Shown: positions 17,525-27,675 of the stretch, in pieces
Layout of the letters: each line of letters begins with the position of its first letter
Numbering within the stretch: the first letter of the stretch is position 1
Source of the DNA: Bacteriovoracaceae bacterium
GTDB taxonomy: Bacteria > Bdellovibrionota > Bacteriovoracia > Bacteriovoracales > Bacteriovoracaceae
Assembly: GCA_020630335.1 (NCBI GenBank)
Contig: JAHDBN010000011.1
Coordinates: forward strand, 1-64,000
Reading direction: 5' to 3'
DNA: 64,000 nucleotides
The notes under the pieces: model-generated
Told to the model about the DNA's origin: nothing
The model's database searches: none
The model's input: only the letters and a program-made list of their open reading frames with translations
Program-made: the position numbers and the translations under genes

Positions 17525-18076
17525 ATGGCCTTTTTATTAAGATTTCTTTTATTCATTTCTTTTATAAGTTTTGTTCTAATTTTTTGTAACGCTCATGGTT
17601 TTATAAACTTACAATACTCTCACATAGAAATAGCTATTCCGGCTGTAATGTTTCTTATTTTTTCTCAAGCTTTTATTATGTTTTACTTTATTGGAGTTGC
17701 TCGAATGGTTGAGAACGTTCAAGGCGTACTTAATTCAGAGAAACAAGATAATCTAAAAGAACTTTTTGATAATCCTCCAAAAGATTTAACTCCCTACTTA
17801 AAAAAAATGAATCGATTTATTTATCAAAGTAAGATGTCTAAAAGGCAAACGATTCCTTGGACTGCGCTTATTTTATTACTAGGAATTATTGGATTTTTAC
17901 TAGGTGGAGCACATCATACTGGAATGGTGGATAAGACTGTACATTCTGGTGTCATCTACGGTTTTCTAGGTGCATTTCTCATTGGATTTTTACGACAATG
18001 GTTTTATCTTGGTAAGACTCATCAATTATTAAGAGAAATTAAAGCACTTTTTATGATTCCTGATAACAGTATGTAA
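17525..18076 (+). CDS. Four-helix inner membrane protein of unknown function
   Basis: About 183 aa from MAFLLRFLLF. An upstream ATG at 17480 would add 15 polar residues before the first helix and seems less likely. Hydrophobic helices lie near the N-terminus (two) and in the second half (ALILLLLGIIGFLLGGAHH and SGVIYGFLGAFLIGFL). The central loop is polar. It is divergent from the respiratory operon, about 60 bp from its first start codon, so the two share a control region. The His pair in GGAHHTG could bind a metal, but I know no family. Confidence 0.6.
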   Translation: MAFLLRFLLFISFISFVLIFCNAHGFINLQYSHIEIAIPAVMFLIFSQAFIMFYFIGVARMVENVQGVLNSEKQDNLKELFDNPPKDLTPYLKKMNRFIYQSKMSKRQTIPWTALILLLGIIGFLLGGAHHTGMVDKTVHSGVIYGFLGAFLIGFLRQWFYLGKTHQLLREIKALFMIPDNSM

Positions 18077-18084
18077 ACTGATAT

Positions 18085-18504
18085 CTAATCAATACTAAGA
18101 TCTTCACCTGTGCAAGCAGAATTATAAACTTTTAATCCTAGCCCTTGTGATAAAAGCTGTGATGTTCTAACTGCTTTAATATAAGCTTTCACTTCATAAC
18201 TTGATAATCCTGTGTTGTAATAAAGATCTTTTTCAAACTCTTCTATGTTTTTAATACCATAAATCCCAAATTCAGGAACAACCTCAGATTTGACCATTTC
18301 GGCAACATGATTGCTAAATGAATTGATTAACAAATCAGCATCTATGTCACTTAATCTATGATCAAATATAAGTTCTTTTCTTAAATCTCTAAGATCACAA
18401 TTTGTAGTCGCACTTTTTAATTTCTTTTCAAAGTTACCAGAGATTTTTTTTACTTTAGAGAATGCAGGGGAAAAAGAGATTAGTAGTAGTAAAATTAGTT
18501 TCAT
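18085..18504 (-). CDS. Small exported protein of unknown function
   Basis: A 139-aa protein starting at MKLILLLLISFSPAFS. AGGAGC stands 7-8 nt before this ATG, whereas the longer reading has no ribosome site. The signal peptide ends near AFS. The mature part has two cysteines and no recognised domain. It converges with the membrane gene ending at 18076, 8 bp away. Confidence 0.65.
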   Translation of the reverse strand: MKLILLLLISFSPAFSKVKKISGNFEKKLKSATTNCDLRDLRKELIFDHRLSDIDADLLINSFSNHVAEMVKSEVVPEFGIYGIKNIEEFEKDLYYNTGLSSYEVKAYIKAVRTSQLLSQGLGLKVYNSACTGEDLSID

Positions 18505-18613
18505 CATATAGCTCCTATGTAGTAGTTGATTGTTTTGGTTGATCTTTTCTAAAAGAATCAATAGATATACGAAGCAAAAATAGAAAAGTTTCATACATTT
18601 AATAGAAATGGGT

Positions 18614-18619
18614 TAAAAT
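18614..18619 (+). promoter_or_regulatory. Possible -10 element for a leaderless transcript
   Basis: TAAAAT ends 6 nt before the ATG at 18626, which would place the transcription start at or next to the start codon. No purine-rich ribosome site lies in between. No good -35 is visible. Confidence 0.35.
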
Positions 18620-18625
18620 AAATAA

Positions 18626-19957
18626 ATGAGATTTTTTCTTCTTTTATTAATTTCATTCAATATCTCAGCTAATCAAGGAAATAGGTATTCAACTCTTCAA
18701 AATATTCTACTTATAGAAAAAATTGAAAAAAGCGGAAAAAGAGGTTTAGTTGATTGTATAAAGTCTTATAAAGAGAACTTAAGAAAAGATTCAGATAGAG
18801 ATAATTCTAAGCAACATCTAGAAAAAGCTTTAAAGTGCCTTACAGTAACACCATCAAATACTAAAGATTTAAAAGAACTCCTAGAAGATGATGACTCAAA
18901 AGTTAAAAGTTTAAAAAGAAAAGATCAAAAAGAGATTAGTAAGAAAACAAAAAAGAACTTAGAAAAAGAATTAGGCTTAAGTGAAGGCCAACTTTCTAAT
19001 TTGAATACAAAGGATTATTTAACCCTACATCTAAAGCATTTAGAAAAGAAAAAAACTCTTATTCTAACTGAATATTGTCTTCAAAAAAAAGCAACTTTAA
19101 CTGCTTCAAGTCCATCAAGCACAAAAAAGAAAAGCTATGAAGAAGAAATCTTAAGTGTTGACTCTGAATTATCAAAAGAGGAAGTTAATGAATGTAAAAA
19201 AGACTTAAGTAGTAAAGATGCATGTGATGATTCTAAAAACAATGCCTGTGTTTACCGCAAAAAGGTTCTTGGTTATTATAAAGCATCTAAAAAATCTAAA
19301 GAGTACCTAAAAAACCTTGAATCACTTAAAAAAGGTACAGGTTTCGCTTTCTCTAAAGAAAGCATTGATAAAAACAAACTAGACGATGCTCTCGATTTTG
19401 ATACTGAGGAGATTGATGATATTTTTGGTTCAGAGAAAGATGATGATAAAGTAGCTCAAGATTTTGAAAAACAATGCCAAACAAAAGATTGCTCCGATTT
19501 ATCTAAGGGAGATTTTGAATCTTTGAATGATTTAAAACTTCAACTAGAAATCAAAAATTTTGTAGAATTAGAAGAGATAAAAGATAGTAATAATAAAGAT
19601 GAGATCATTGATATTGCAACGAAATCAGGTAAATTCACAGAAAAAGAAATAGAGAACTTTTCAAAACAAAATAATATTCAAGATTTAAAAGACAAGCTGA
19701 AAAAACGTTACGAAGGGGAGAAGTCTGCGATTATAAAAGATTTAGATCGAAAGTATGCTGATCGTTTTCTCTCTGATACTCATGAAAATACGAGCTATCA
19801 TGGAAATATTGCAAGTTTTTTAAGAAATAGATCAAAAACATTAAAAAGTCTTATTAGCTACAATAAGAAAATTACTGAAATCTTAAAAGATGAGTCAAAA
19901 AATAGAAAACCTTCAAATCAGGATCCAAACTTTATCGATATTTTTTCTAATGACTAA
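18626..19957 (+). CDS. Exported, highly charged coiled-coil protein
   Basis: A 443-aa protein with a signal peptide (MRFFLLLLISFNISA) and a mature part dominated by Lys, Glu, Asp and Ser, with long helical and coiled-coil stretches. Cysteines come in scattered pairs (for example KKDLSSKDACDD and QCQTKDCSD), which could form disulfides in the periplasm. No domain is recognised. No Shine-Dalgarno precedes the ATG; instead TAAAAT ends 6 nt before it, suggesting a leaderless message. The 3' end overlaps the convergent ppx-like gene by 4 bp. Confidence 0.65.
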   Translation: MRFFLLLLISFNISANQGNRYSTLQNILLIEKIEKSGKRGLVDCIKSYKENLRKDSDRDNSKQHLEKALKCLTVTPSNTKDLKELLEDDDSKVKSLKRKDQKEISKKTKKNLEKELGLSEGQLSNLNTKDYLTLHLKHLEKKKTLILTEYCLQKKATLTASSPSSTKKKSYEEEILSVDSELSKEEVNECKKDLSSKDACDDSKNNACVYRKKVLGYYKASKKSKEYLKNLESLKKGTGFAFSKESIDKNKLDDALDFDTEEIDDIFGSEKDDDKVAQDFEKQCQTKDCSDLSKGDFESLNDLKLQLEIKNFVELEEIKDSNNKDEIIDIATKSGKFTEKEIENFSKQNNIQDLKDKLKKRYEGEKSAIIKDLDRKYADRFLSDTHENTSYHGNIASFLRNRSKTLKSLISYNKKITEILKDESKNRKPSNQDPNFIDIFSND

Positions 19958-20841
19958 GATTGTATTGAACCAAATACTAATCCTTGGGTAGAAACCTGAA
20001 TTTCTTTAGCATTTAACTTTTCCATTATTAATAAAACTAATTCTAAGCCTGATTTAATAACCAATGATCTTTTGCCTAAAAATGGATAGATTTTTAATAT
20101 TTCTTCTGAGTTTTTATCGATTATTTGTTCTTCAATCTCTTTAAGAGACTCACTCTTTAATAATGTGCCGTCTATCAATGATGCCTCAAATCTATTTAAC
20201 TTCAACACCATCATGGCCAAAGAAGTCATTGTCCCTGCGACGCCAATAAGTTTATGAGTATTATAGATTGATAGATCATAACTAAAAAAATTACTATTTA
20301 GCATTTCAGTAATATTTTCTTCTTTTTTCCAATTATTCATTCTAACACTTCCAATTGGTAAGCTGATAGAATTTTTTACTTCAAACGGATCTGACTGAAC
20401 ACTTATAAATTCAGTAGAAGCTCCCCCTATATCTATTGCTATGAAATCATTTTCTTTTTGCCCCCAAAGAATTCCTTTAGCGCTAAGTAATGCTTCTTTC
20501 TTTGATGAGATAATCTCTACATCTACTCCAAGGTCATTTTTTATTGATTGGTAAAACTCTTCTCCATTTATTGCGACTCTAGAAGCTTCCGTAGCAGTGG
20601 CCCTAATTTCTTTTGGGTCTATTGATTCTTTTGCACAAAATTTTACACACTCAGCGATTGCTTTTCTTGTATCCTTCATTGATTTTTCATGAAAGTATTT
20701 CGTTTTATCTAAATCATAACCTAAGCTAGTTACAAACTGCTTTCGCATTAATACTTCTTGCTCTTTGATCATTAAAAACTGAACAGTATTGGAACCTATG
20801 TCAATTGCAGCTCTAGACTTCAACGTTTTCCCATCCTTCAT
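19954..20841 (-). CDS. Ppx/GppA-family phosphatase (exopolyphosphatase or pppGpp hydrolase)
   Basis: About 295 aa from MKDGKTLKSRAA. The actin-like ATPase fold blocks are clear: AAIDIGSNTVQFLMI at the N-terminus, RATATEASRVA, then IAIDIGGASTEFI and PIGSVRM, and GVAGTMTSLAMM. The family hydrolyses polyphosphate or converts pppGpp to ppGpp; the sequence does not decide which. At this length only the two-lobed core is present, without the C-terminal HD domain of long Ppx. It overlaps the AsmA-like gene by about 29 bp and is the last gene of the glmU-to-ppx run. Confidence 0.85.
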   Translation of the reverse strand: MKDGKTLKSRAAIDIGSNTVQFLMIKEQEVLMRKQFVTSLGYDLDKTKYFHEKSMKDTRKAIAECVKFCAKESIDPKEIRATATEASRVAINGEEFYQSIKNDLGVDVEIISSKKEALLSAKGILWGQKENDFIAIDIGGASTEFISVQSDPFEVKNSISLPIGSVRMNNWKKEENITEMLNSNFFSYDLSIYNTHKLIGVAGTMTSLAMMVLKLNRFEASLIDGTLLKSESLKEIEEQIIDKNSEEILKIYPFLGKRSLVIKSGLELVLLIMEKLNAKEIQVSTQGLVFGSIQS

Positions 20842-22156
20842 TTTCAAGTAGTTCAATCGCTTCTGTTTCTTTATTATATTCAATTCGAAGTGATTCATAT
20901 CGATTAGGAGCAGCATTTTTCAAGAAAGAACCATTTTTAAAATAGTAGACTCTTTTTGATCTAGAATCGAGGACTTTAATCAATTCTCCCGAAATTATAT
21001 AATTTAGAATTTTGTTTTCTATTTGATCTTCGTATATTTTTTGTTTTTTAAATTCTCCTTTTGGGAGTATTTCAGTTTTTGAAATATCATCAGGATTAAA
21101 TGTTTCAGAGACACTTAAAACCTCAAGATTTTCTTTTCTTAAATGCCAACTAACTCCCTCTCTTGTATCTCTTATATTTATTAAAAGACAATCATTACTA
21201 ACTTTTATTAATGGTAATGATTTTTTATTCTTTATTTGATATCTAACTCTTCCAGCTAAATCCACATACTTCTCTTTGCAATCACTTGTTGTTTTTTTCA
21301 ATAAGCCCACAGGAAATATTTCGGGGTTAGCCTTTAAATTAATTTTGCTCATTTGGATTTCACCTTGGTTAAAACCAAAGAAAAAATCTCCCTTAAAATT
21401 TCTACTTTCTACTTTTCCTAAAAAAAGATTTTTTGAATTTTCTGATTTTTTCACAGTAACTTTTTGATTATTCAAAAAACTATTGAATCCACTAAAATCA
21501 GAGAAACTTAAGATCCCATCTAAGGAAGGTTTATTTTTAACTAAATCTTTTAACTTCACTTCCCCGTTAAACTTGATTTTCCCATTTGATATATGCTTTG
21601 GGCTAAAAATAACTTCACCTGCAGTAAACCCTTCTTGGTTTAAGTTTCTGAAATAAATTCTATCAAAATTATAATCATTACCTGTTTCTTTAATGAAAAT
21701 TTTAAGATTTTTCACTTCTAGTGAAATTTCGTTATTTCTTAAAATCTTGTGAACTTTCAAGTTTAAAAATGCATCTTTTGTTTCAAAGATACGTAGTAAA
21801 TCTCTTAATCTATCAAATTCAATAACACCATTATCTATATTAATCTTAGCTCTTCTCCCACCAATTATTCCTGTAAGTGGTAATCTTAAATCAATGAATG
21901 GTATTGAAATTGTATAATTTTCTTTTGTTTTAAGATGAAAATCCTTGATTTGATACCTTAGCTTATTGGTAAGAAAATAATTAGATTGACCCATTACAAA
22001 TTTTGATTCTGGAAAATTTTTAGAAATGTAATGCCTTACTTTTGTATCAAATCGTTTTTTATCAATTGTTGTATAAATAACTAAGTATGCAAGTGCAATT
22101 AGAAATACAAAAAATAAAGAAAGTGGAATAGGCCTTAAAGAAAACCCACCTCTCAT
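20813..22156 (-). CDS. Membrane-anchored AsmA-like protein of unknown role
   Basis: A 447-aa protein with one N-terminal helix (about 11-30) and a long beta-rich periplasmic part. Repeated short strands (FIDLRLPLTGI, ISLEVKNLKIFI, GKIKFNGEVKLKDL) resemble the AsmA/DUF748 class of inner-membrane proteins linked to outer-membrane lipid transport. I cannot assign it firmly. Its ATG overlaps the gatB stop (ATGA), so it is translationally coupled to the amidotransferase genes. Confidence 0.5.
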   Translation of the reverse strand: MRGGFSLRPIPLSLFFVFLIALAYLVIYTTIDKKRFDTKVRHYISKNFPESKFVMGQSNYFLTNKLRYQIKDFHLKTKENYTISIPFIDLRLPLTGIIGGRRAKINIDNGVIEFDRLRDLLRIFETKDAFLNLKVHKILRNNEISLEVKNLKIFIKETGNDYNFDRIYFRNLNQEGFTAGEVIFSPKHISNGKIKFNGEVKLKDLVKNKPSLDGILSFSDFSGFNSFLNNQKVTVKKSENSKNLFLGKVESRNFKGDFFFGFNQGEIQMSKINLKANPEIFPVGLLKKTTSDCKEKYVDLAGRVRYQIKNKKSLPLIKVSNDCLLINIRDTREGVSWHLRKENLEVLSVSETFNPDDISKTEILPKGEFKKQKIYEDQIENKILNYIISGELIKVLDSRSKRVYYFKNGSFLKNAAPNRYESLRIEYNKETEAIELLENEGWENVEV

Positions 22157-23589
22157 AAAGACAACAACTTCTTTACTAGTTCAGTGGTAAGCTTAGGATT
22201 TGCTTTCCCCCCAGTACTTTTCATTACTTGACCAACAAAAAAACCCATCATTCGATCTCTTCCACTTTTCAGTTCTTCAGCTTCTTTTGGATTTTCATTT
22301 ATTAATTTTTCTACCAATGCTTCAAGTTCATCTGTATTACTATTTTGCTTTAAGCCTTCTTCTTTAACTATATCACTTGCCAACTTACCAGTATCATAAA
22401 CTTTTACAAAAATTTCTTTTGCAATCTTCCCTGAAATTTCACCTGACTCCACAAGAGCAACAAGATCTACAAGATGTGAAGGTGTTAGTTTAATCTTATT
22501 AATATTTGCTTTTGCTTCGTTCACATATTTCAAAAGCTCACTCATTATCCAGTTTGAAATCTTTTTGTAATTCTTACCAGCTAGATTACAACTTTTCTCA
22601 AAATAATTAGCTAAGTCTTTATCTGAACAAAGAACCTCCGCATCATAAAGTGGTATACTAAATTCACTTACAAAACGCTTCATTTTAACATCTGGAAGTT
22701 CAGGTAAGTTTTCTTTAATTTTATGAATTTGATTATCTGAAACTAAGAGCGGCATCAAGTCAGGTTCAGGAAAATATCTATAATCATCAGCATCTGTTTT
22801 GGTTCTCAAAACTTTGTTGCTATTCGTTTCTACATCAAAAAGAAGAGTCTGCTGCAATACTTTCTTTCCAGAGTTTAAAATCTCTGCTTGTCGTTTCATT
22901 TCATGTTCAATAGCTTTCTCTACGCTTCTGTAGCTATTTAAGTTTTTTACTTCAGTTCTTGTTCCTAAAACAGTACTACCAGCTTCTTTTAAAGATAGAT
23001 TAACATCACACCTCATATTTCCATCTTGAAGATTACCTTTAGAAACTCCTAAATATACTAAAATCGCATGAACTTTTTTTAAGAAATTAGTGACTTCTTT
23101 TGCATTACTAAAATCAGGCTTTGTTACTATCTCAACTAAGGGAGTTCCCGCTCTATTCAAGTTAATAAGAGAATAATCCCCATGATGAGTCGATTTACCT
23201 GTATCTTCTTCTAATTGAATTCTTTCTAGTCGAATTTTCTTTGTTGAACTAGCATCTGCTTTTAAAATTTCTACAACTCCATCTTCACATATTGGAGTTT
23301 TAAATTGTGTTATTTGATAACCTTTCGGAAGATCTGGATAAAAATAATTTTTTCTATCATAAAAAGAAGTTTTATTAATATTGCAATTCGTAGCAAGTCC
23401 TAGCATCACTGCATAATTAATTGCTTGCTTATTTACAACAGGTAAAGTTCCCGGTTGAGCACTACATACTTCACAGACATAATGATTCTCAAAACCATTT
23501 ACTTTTAATTCACAATTGCACCATGCTTTAGTATTAGTATCTAGCTGAACATGTATTTCAATTCCAATTACTGGTTCCAGATCCATCAT
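22153..23589 (-). CDS. gatB: Asp-tRNA(Asn)/Glu-tRNA(Gln) amidotransferase subunit B
   Basis: A 478-aa protein starting PVIGIEIHVQLDT, the family hallmark, with zinc-type cysteines (CNC and CEVC) early on, DGNMRCDVNLS, and a C-terminal YqeY-like tail around FFVGQVMKSTGGKANP. It binds the mischarged tRNA, activates Glu or Asp with ATP and receives ammonia from GatA. It overlaps gatA by 4 bp. Confidence 0.97.
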   Translation of the reverse strand: MMDLEPVIGIEIHVQLDTNTKAWCNCELKVNGFENHYVCEVCSAQPGTLPVVNKQAINYAVMLGLATNCNINKTSFYDRKNYFYPDLPKGYQITQFKTPICEDGVVEILKADASSTKKIRLERIQLEEDTGKSTHHGDYSLINLNRAGTPLVEIVTKPDFSNAKEVTNFLKKVHAILVYLGVSKGNLQDGNMRCDVNLSLKEAGSTVLGTRTEVKNLNSYRSVEKAIEHEMKRQAEILNSGKKVLQQTLLFDVETNSNKVLRTKTDADDYRYFPEPDLMPLLVSDNQIHKIKENLPELPDVKMKRFVSEFSIPLYDAEVLCSDKDLANYFEKSCNLAGKNYKKISNWIMSELLKYVNEAKANINKIKLTPSHLVDLVALVESGEISGKIAKEIFVKVYDTGKLASDIVKEEGLKQNSNTDELEALVEKLINENPKEAEELKSGRDRMMGFFVGQVMKSTGGKANPKLTTELVKKLLSL

Positions 23590-25019
23590 TTTAAAACCTC
23601 AAATATTTTATGAGAATCCAGCAATAATTCTTCATCTTTAAAACTATTTGCTATTAGCTGAAAACCTGTAGGCATTTGATTCATACTAGATTTACCATAA
23701 GGCAATGCAATAGAAGGAAGCCCTGCAAGGTTAACTGGAATTGTATATAAATCATTCATATACATCTCTAGAGGTGTAGATATTTTATTCTTTTCAAATG
23801 CAGTCGTAGCACATACCGGTGAGTAGATATAATCACACTCTTTAAAAGCATTTTGAAAATCATTGTAAATTAATCTTCTTACCTTGCAGGCAGTTTTGTA
23901 ATACTCATCAGCATAGCCAGAAGAAAGACAAAATGTTCCAAGCAATACTCTTCTTTTTACTTCATCCCCAAAACCTATAGATCTAGATGCCTTATAAGTT
24001 TCTTCAAGATCTGCACTTTCCCTAACTGATAATCCATAATGGATACCATCAAATCGGGCCAAGTTTGAAGATGCTTCACTTGTAGCAATTACATAATAAA
24101 CAGCTATTGAATATTTTAAGTGAGGTAAAGTTATTTCTTTAAACTTCACTCCTTTGCTTTTTAAATCTTTTATCGATGCTTGCAAGTTCTCTTTCACATC
24201 TTCTCTACAAGCATCAATCATTGAAGGATCATAACCAACAGTCATATTTAGAGAGTTTTCTTTATTCTCTAAAATTTTCTTAGCTGAATTCATATTTCCT
24301 ATAGGTGCCTGAGTAGAATCTAATTCATCATTAGTGCTCAAATGATCCATAATCATCGCAATATCAAGTGGTGTTTTAGCAAAAGGTGCAGCCTGATCTA
24401 GACTAGACCCGTAAGCAATTTGTCCAAAACGAGAAACTCGGCCATAAGTCGGCTTGAATCCCACTAATCCACAAAAATTTGCAGGCAATCTAACAGAGCC
24501 ACCCGTATCAGTTCCAATACTAAAAAGGGAAGCCCCCTCTAAAACAGAAACAGCTGAGCCACCAGAAGATCCTCCTGGCAGAAAATCTTTATTTAAAGGA
24601 TGTTGAACAGGACCAAAAATTGTATTTTCATTACTTGAACCCATCCCAAATTCATCACACCCAACCTTTCCAACTAAAACTGCGCCTGATTTTTTTAAGT
24701 TTAAAGAGGTAGCTCCATCATAAGGTGGAATATAATTATAAAGAATTTTAGAACCTGCAGTTGTTCTAATATTTTTCGTGATGAATAGATCTTTTAAATT
24801 ATAAGGAATTCCATGAAGAAAACTTTTCGCACCAGTTTTGGAAATTTCTTCATCTTTTATTTTTGATTCCTCTAAAGCTGCATCTTCAAGCACAGAAACA
24901 AAAGAATTATTTTTATTTTCCTTCGCAACTTTTAAATGCTCACTTGTTAACTCAAAAGATGAAATCTTTTTTTCCTTGAGAGCTAAATGTGCTTTGTAAA
25001 TTGTATCTAATTCATTCAT
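23586..25019 (-). CDS. gatA: Asp-tRNA(Asn)/Glu-tRNA(Gln) amidotransferase subunit A
   Basis: A 477-aa amidase-signature protein. The Ser-cisSer-Lys residues lie in PYNLKDLF (Lys), PGGSSGGSAVSV and GTDTGGSVRLPA (Ser). It hydrolyses glutamine to supply ammonia for amidation. It starts directly after the gatC stop and overlaps gatB by 4 bp, giving the order gatC-gatA-gatB. Confidence 0.97.
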   Translation of the reverse strand: MNELDTIYKAHLALKEKKISSFELTSEHLKVAKENKNNSFVSVLEDAALEESKIKDEEISKTGAKSFLHGIPYNLKDLFITKNIRTTAGSKILYNYIPPYDGATSLNLKKSGAVLVGKVGCDEFGMGSSNENTIFGPVQHPLNKDFLPGGSSGGSAVSVLEGASLFSIGTDTGGSVRLPANFCGLVGFKPTYGRVSRFGQIAYGSSLDQAAPFAKTPLDIAMIMDHLSTNDELDSTQAPIGNMNSAKKILENKENSLNMTVGYDPSMIDACREDVKENLQASIKDLKSKGVKFKEITLPHLKYSIAVYYVIATSEASSNLARFDGIHYGLSVRESADLEETYKASRSIGFGDEVKRRVLLGTFCLSSGYADEYYKTACKVRRLIYNDFQNAFKECDYIYSPVCATTAFEKNKISTPLEMYMNDLYTIPVNLAGLPSIALPYGKSSMNQMPTGFQLIANSFKDEELLLDSHKIFEVLK

Positions 25020-25352
25020 CTAAGAATTCTCTATTACCGCTTGAAGTTTAAATTCATTGTTTTTTGAATCTGGTGCATTTCTGATAACATCTTTTACTTC
25101 CAAAGATTTATGAACAACATCATCTCTTTCTTTTCTTGTCTTCGAAATATTTTCTTCATAAAAATGAATATTTTCAACCAAAGGATTAGTGAAAGCTTCA
25201 ACATCTTTAACATCAATCTCTTTTAGTTGATCTATATATTTCACAATAGATTTAAAATTATTTTCGTACTCTAAAATTTCAGTTTCATTAATATTTAACC
25301 GAGCAAGAGCGGCAATATGATTTACTAATTCTTTATTTATTTCAAAACTCAT
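25020..25352 (-). CDS. gatC: Asp-tRNA(Asn)/Glu-tRNA(Gln) amidotransferase subunit C
   Basis: A 110-aa protein with the GatC pattern: VNHIAALARLNINETE near the N-terminus and a C-terminal region around VHKSLEVKDVIRNAPDS. GatC wraps around and stabilises GatA-GatB. It starts inside the pcrA stop with a 4-bp ATGA overlap. It is slightly longer than the usual 95-100 aa. Confidence 0.93.
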   Translation of the reverse strand: MSFEINKELVNHIAALARLNINETEILEYENNFKSIVKYIDQLKEIDVKDVEAFTNPLVENIHFYEENISKTRKERDDVVHKSLEVKDVIRNAPDSKNNEFKLQAVIENS

Positions 25353-27607
25353 AAAATTTCTATTGGTGCGTACTTTGTTAAAAACTTCTTCGTTGCACCT
25401 TGCTTAAAACGGATAGTTACTTTTTCATCATTACCTGAACCTTCAGTTCTAATAATAACTCCAAGGCCATATAAGCCGTGATTCACTTCTTGACCTTCTT
25501 CATAATCAGAGTCTCTAGTTTCAGATGCTGCATTGTAATATGTCTTCTCATCAGCGTCAAAATCATCTGTATCTTGAGAAAACTCATCACTATAATCAAT
25601 ATATGAACCTGTTCTTTTTTGAGTAAAACTTGAATTTTTCTTAATATTCTTCCAAATTAAATACTCTTCAGGAATTTCATAGATAAACCGACTTGGTTCC
25701 TGAAACTGCACTTTCCCCCAAAGCATTCGGCCTTTAGCACAGGTTATATGCAGCTTACGCATTGCTCTGGTCATCGCAACATAAAACAATCTTCTTTCTT
25801 CTTCTAGGCCATGATCACCTTCCTCGAGACTCATGACTGAAGGGAAGATATTTTCTTCTGCTCCAACGATAAAAACATACTCAAACTCCAATCCTTTTGA
25901 GCTGTGAATTGTCATCAAAGAAACCATTTCTTGATAAGCATCATCTTCTAAATTTTGATCAAGAGTAATTGATTCAAGAAAATGCTCTACACTTACCTCT
26001 TGATCTTGAGATTTTGAAACCATTTCATACTGGCTAATAGCACTTATAAGCTCTTTTAAATTATCAATCCTCGCTTGATTCTCATAACTTTTATGTGATT
26101 TCAAATGATCTAAATAACCTGACTCTTCAATAATTTTCTGGCAAATATAACTTGGCTTATCACCATTCGCTTCTAGTATTCTTGCCTCCTCCATCAAATC
26201 GACAAAATCCACCATTCCTCTTTTTACTTTTTGAGACAAACGAAGGTGAGAATAAACTTCAAAATCTTCAGATATTTTTTTTACTAACTCATATAAAGAA
26301 ATACCATCATTAATGGCTTCATTTTCTAATTTTCTTAAAGTAACTGCCCCAAAACCTCTTGTTGGTGAATTAATAACTCTGCTAAACGATAGTGAATCCT
26401 TGTTATTTGCTAAGAGCTTTAAATAACTAATGATGTCTTTAATTTCTTTTCTATCATAGAATTTAATTCCACCAACTATTTTATAGGCTATATTTTTTTT
26501 TCTTAAAGCATCCTCCAGCATTCTTGATTGAGAGTTTGTTCTATAGAAAACACTTATTTCATTTAAACTCGCATTTTCGCTAAGCTTTAAAATTTCTTGA
26601 GCTACATATTCAGATTCTTTTCTATCATCAAGACATTCGATGATTTCAATATCATCTCCTGTTGAGTTTTCGGTCCAAAGTTTTTTCCCTTTTCTTTCTT
26701 TATTAAAACTAATTACATGTGAAGCAGCCTCGATGATATTCTTAGATGATCTATAATTTTGTTCTAGTTTAACTAATTTATAATCAGGATAGAACTTTTC
26801 AAAATCTAAGATATTATGAATATCAGCTCCTCTCCAAGAATAAATAGATTGATCTTCATCACCTACAACACAAATGTTTTTATGTAATTCAGAAAGCAAT
26901 CTTAAAAGATAAAACTGAGCTCTATTTGTATCTTGGTACTCATCAATTAAAACGTACTTAAATCTTTTTTGATATCTCTCTAAGACTTTAGGATGCTTAC
27001 AAAAAAGTTCTAGAACTCCAACAATCATTCCTCCAAAATCAACAGCATTAGAAACATGAAGTTCTTTTTCATATTCTTCATAGATTTCATAATAAAGATC
27101 TTGCTTATCTATATCGAATTCATCTCCAAAGAAATCAAAAGCTTCTGCCCCTTTAAAGTGACCAACATTTTTTAATTCACCAATATAATATTTTATTTCA
27201 TTAGGGTTTACTTCTTTTAATGAGATTCCTCTTCTTCCAAGAATTGCTTTAATAACAGATTTAGATTCAGAGTCATCGTAAATGCTAAAATTTCTAGACA
27301 GTCCTATATAGCTTGCTTCATTTCTTAGAACTCGAGCGCAAAAAGAATGAAAAGTTGTAATGAAAAAAGTTCCAAGAGGATAACCTGCCTGCCTTTCAAT
27401 TCTCTCTCTCATTTCTTTTGCTGCTTTATTTGAAAAAGTCATCGCAAGGATATTTGAAGTTGAAATATTTTCTTGATCAATAAGGTATTGGATTCGATTT
27501 ACAATTGTTCTAGTTTTTCCTGAGCCGGCACCAGCTAAAATCATCATAGGCCCATTAAAATCAACAACCGCTGATTTTTGTGCCTCATTTAAATTGCTCA
27601 AATCCAT
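25349..27607 (-). CDS. UvrD/PcrA-type superfamily 1 DNA helicase
   Basis: A 752-aa protein with all SF1A helicase motifs: LNEAQKSAV, Walker A AGAGSGKTRT, DEYQDTN, GDEDQSIYSWRGA, QNYRSS, and TIHSSKGLEFEYVF with VAMTRAM. The C-terminus, from EGQEVNHGLYGLGVII, is the Tudor-like tail of PcrA that binds RNA polymerase, which favours PcrA over Rep. It moves 3' to 5' on DNA in repair and replication. It is 68 bp downstream of the zinc-ribbon gene. Confidence 0.93.
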   Translation of the reverse strand: MDLSNLNEAQKSAVVDFNGPMMILAGAGSGKTRTIVNRIQYLIDQENISTSNILAMTFSNKAAKEMRERIERQAGYPLGTFFITTFHSFCARVLRNEASYIGLSRNFSIYDDSESKSVIKAILGRRGISLKEVNPNEIKYYIGELKNVGHFKGAEAFDFFGDEFDIDKQDLYYEIYEEYEKELHVSNAVDFGGMIVGVLELFCKHPKVLERYQKRFKYVLIDEYQDTNRAQFYLLRLLSELHKNICVVGDEDQSIYSWRGADIHNILDFEKFYPDYKLVKLEQNYRSSKNIIEAASHVISFNKERKGKKLWTENSTGDDIEIIECLDDRKESEYVAQEILKLSENASLNEISVFYRTNSQSRMLEDALRKKNIAYKIVGGIKFYDRKEIKDIISYLKLLANNKDSLSFSRVINSPTRGFGAVTLRKLENEAINDGISLYELVKKISEDFEVYSHLRLSQKVKRGMVDFVDLMEEARILEANGDKPSYICQKIIEESGYLDHLKSHKSYENQARIDNLKELISAISQYEMVSKSQDQEVSVEHFLESITLDQNLEDDAYQEMVSLMTIHSSKGLEFEYVFIVGAEENIFPSVMSLEEGDHGLEEERRLFYVAMTRAMRKLHITCAKGRMLWGKVQFQEPSRFIYEIPEEYLIWKNIKKNSSFTQKRTGSYIDYSDEFSQDTDDFDADEKTYYNAASETRDSDYEEGQEVNHGLYGLGVIIRTEGSGNDEKVTIRFKQGATKKFLTKYAPIEIL

Positions 27608-27675
27608 TTAGTGATTCTATAGTTATTGATGATTATAGGCTAGTTTAAGTTTTTATTACGCAATGTGTTTTACCT

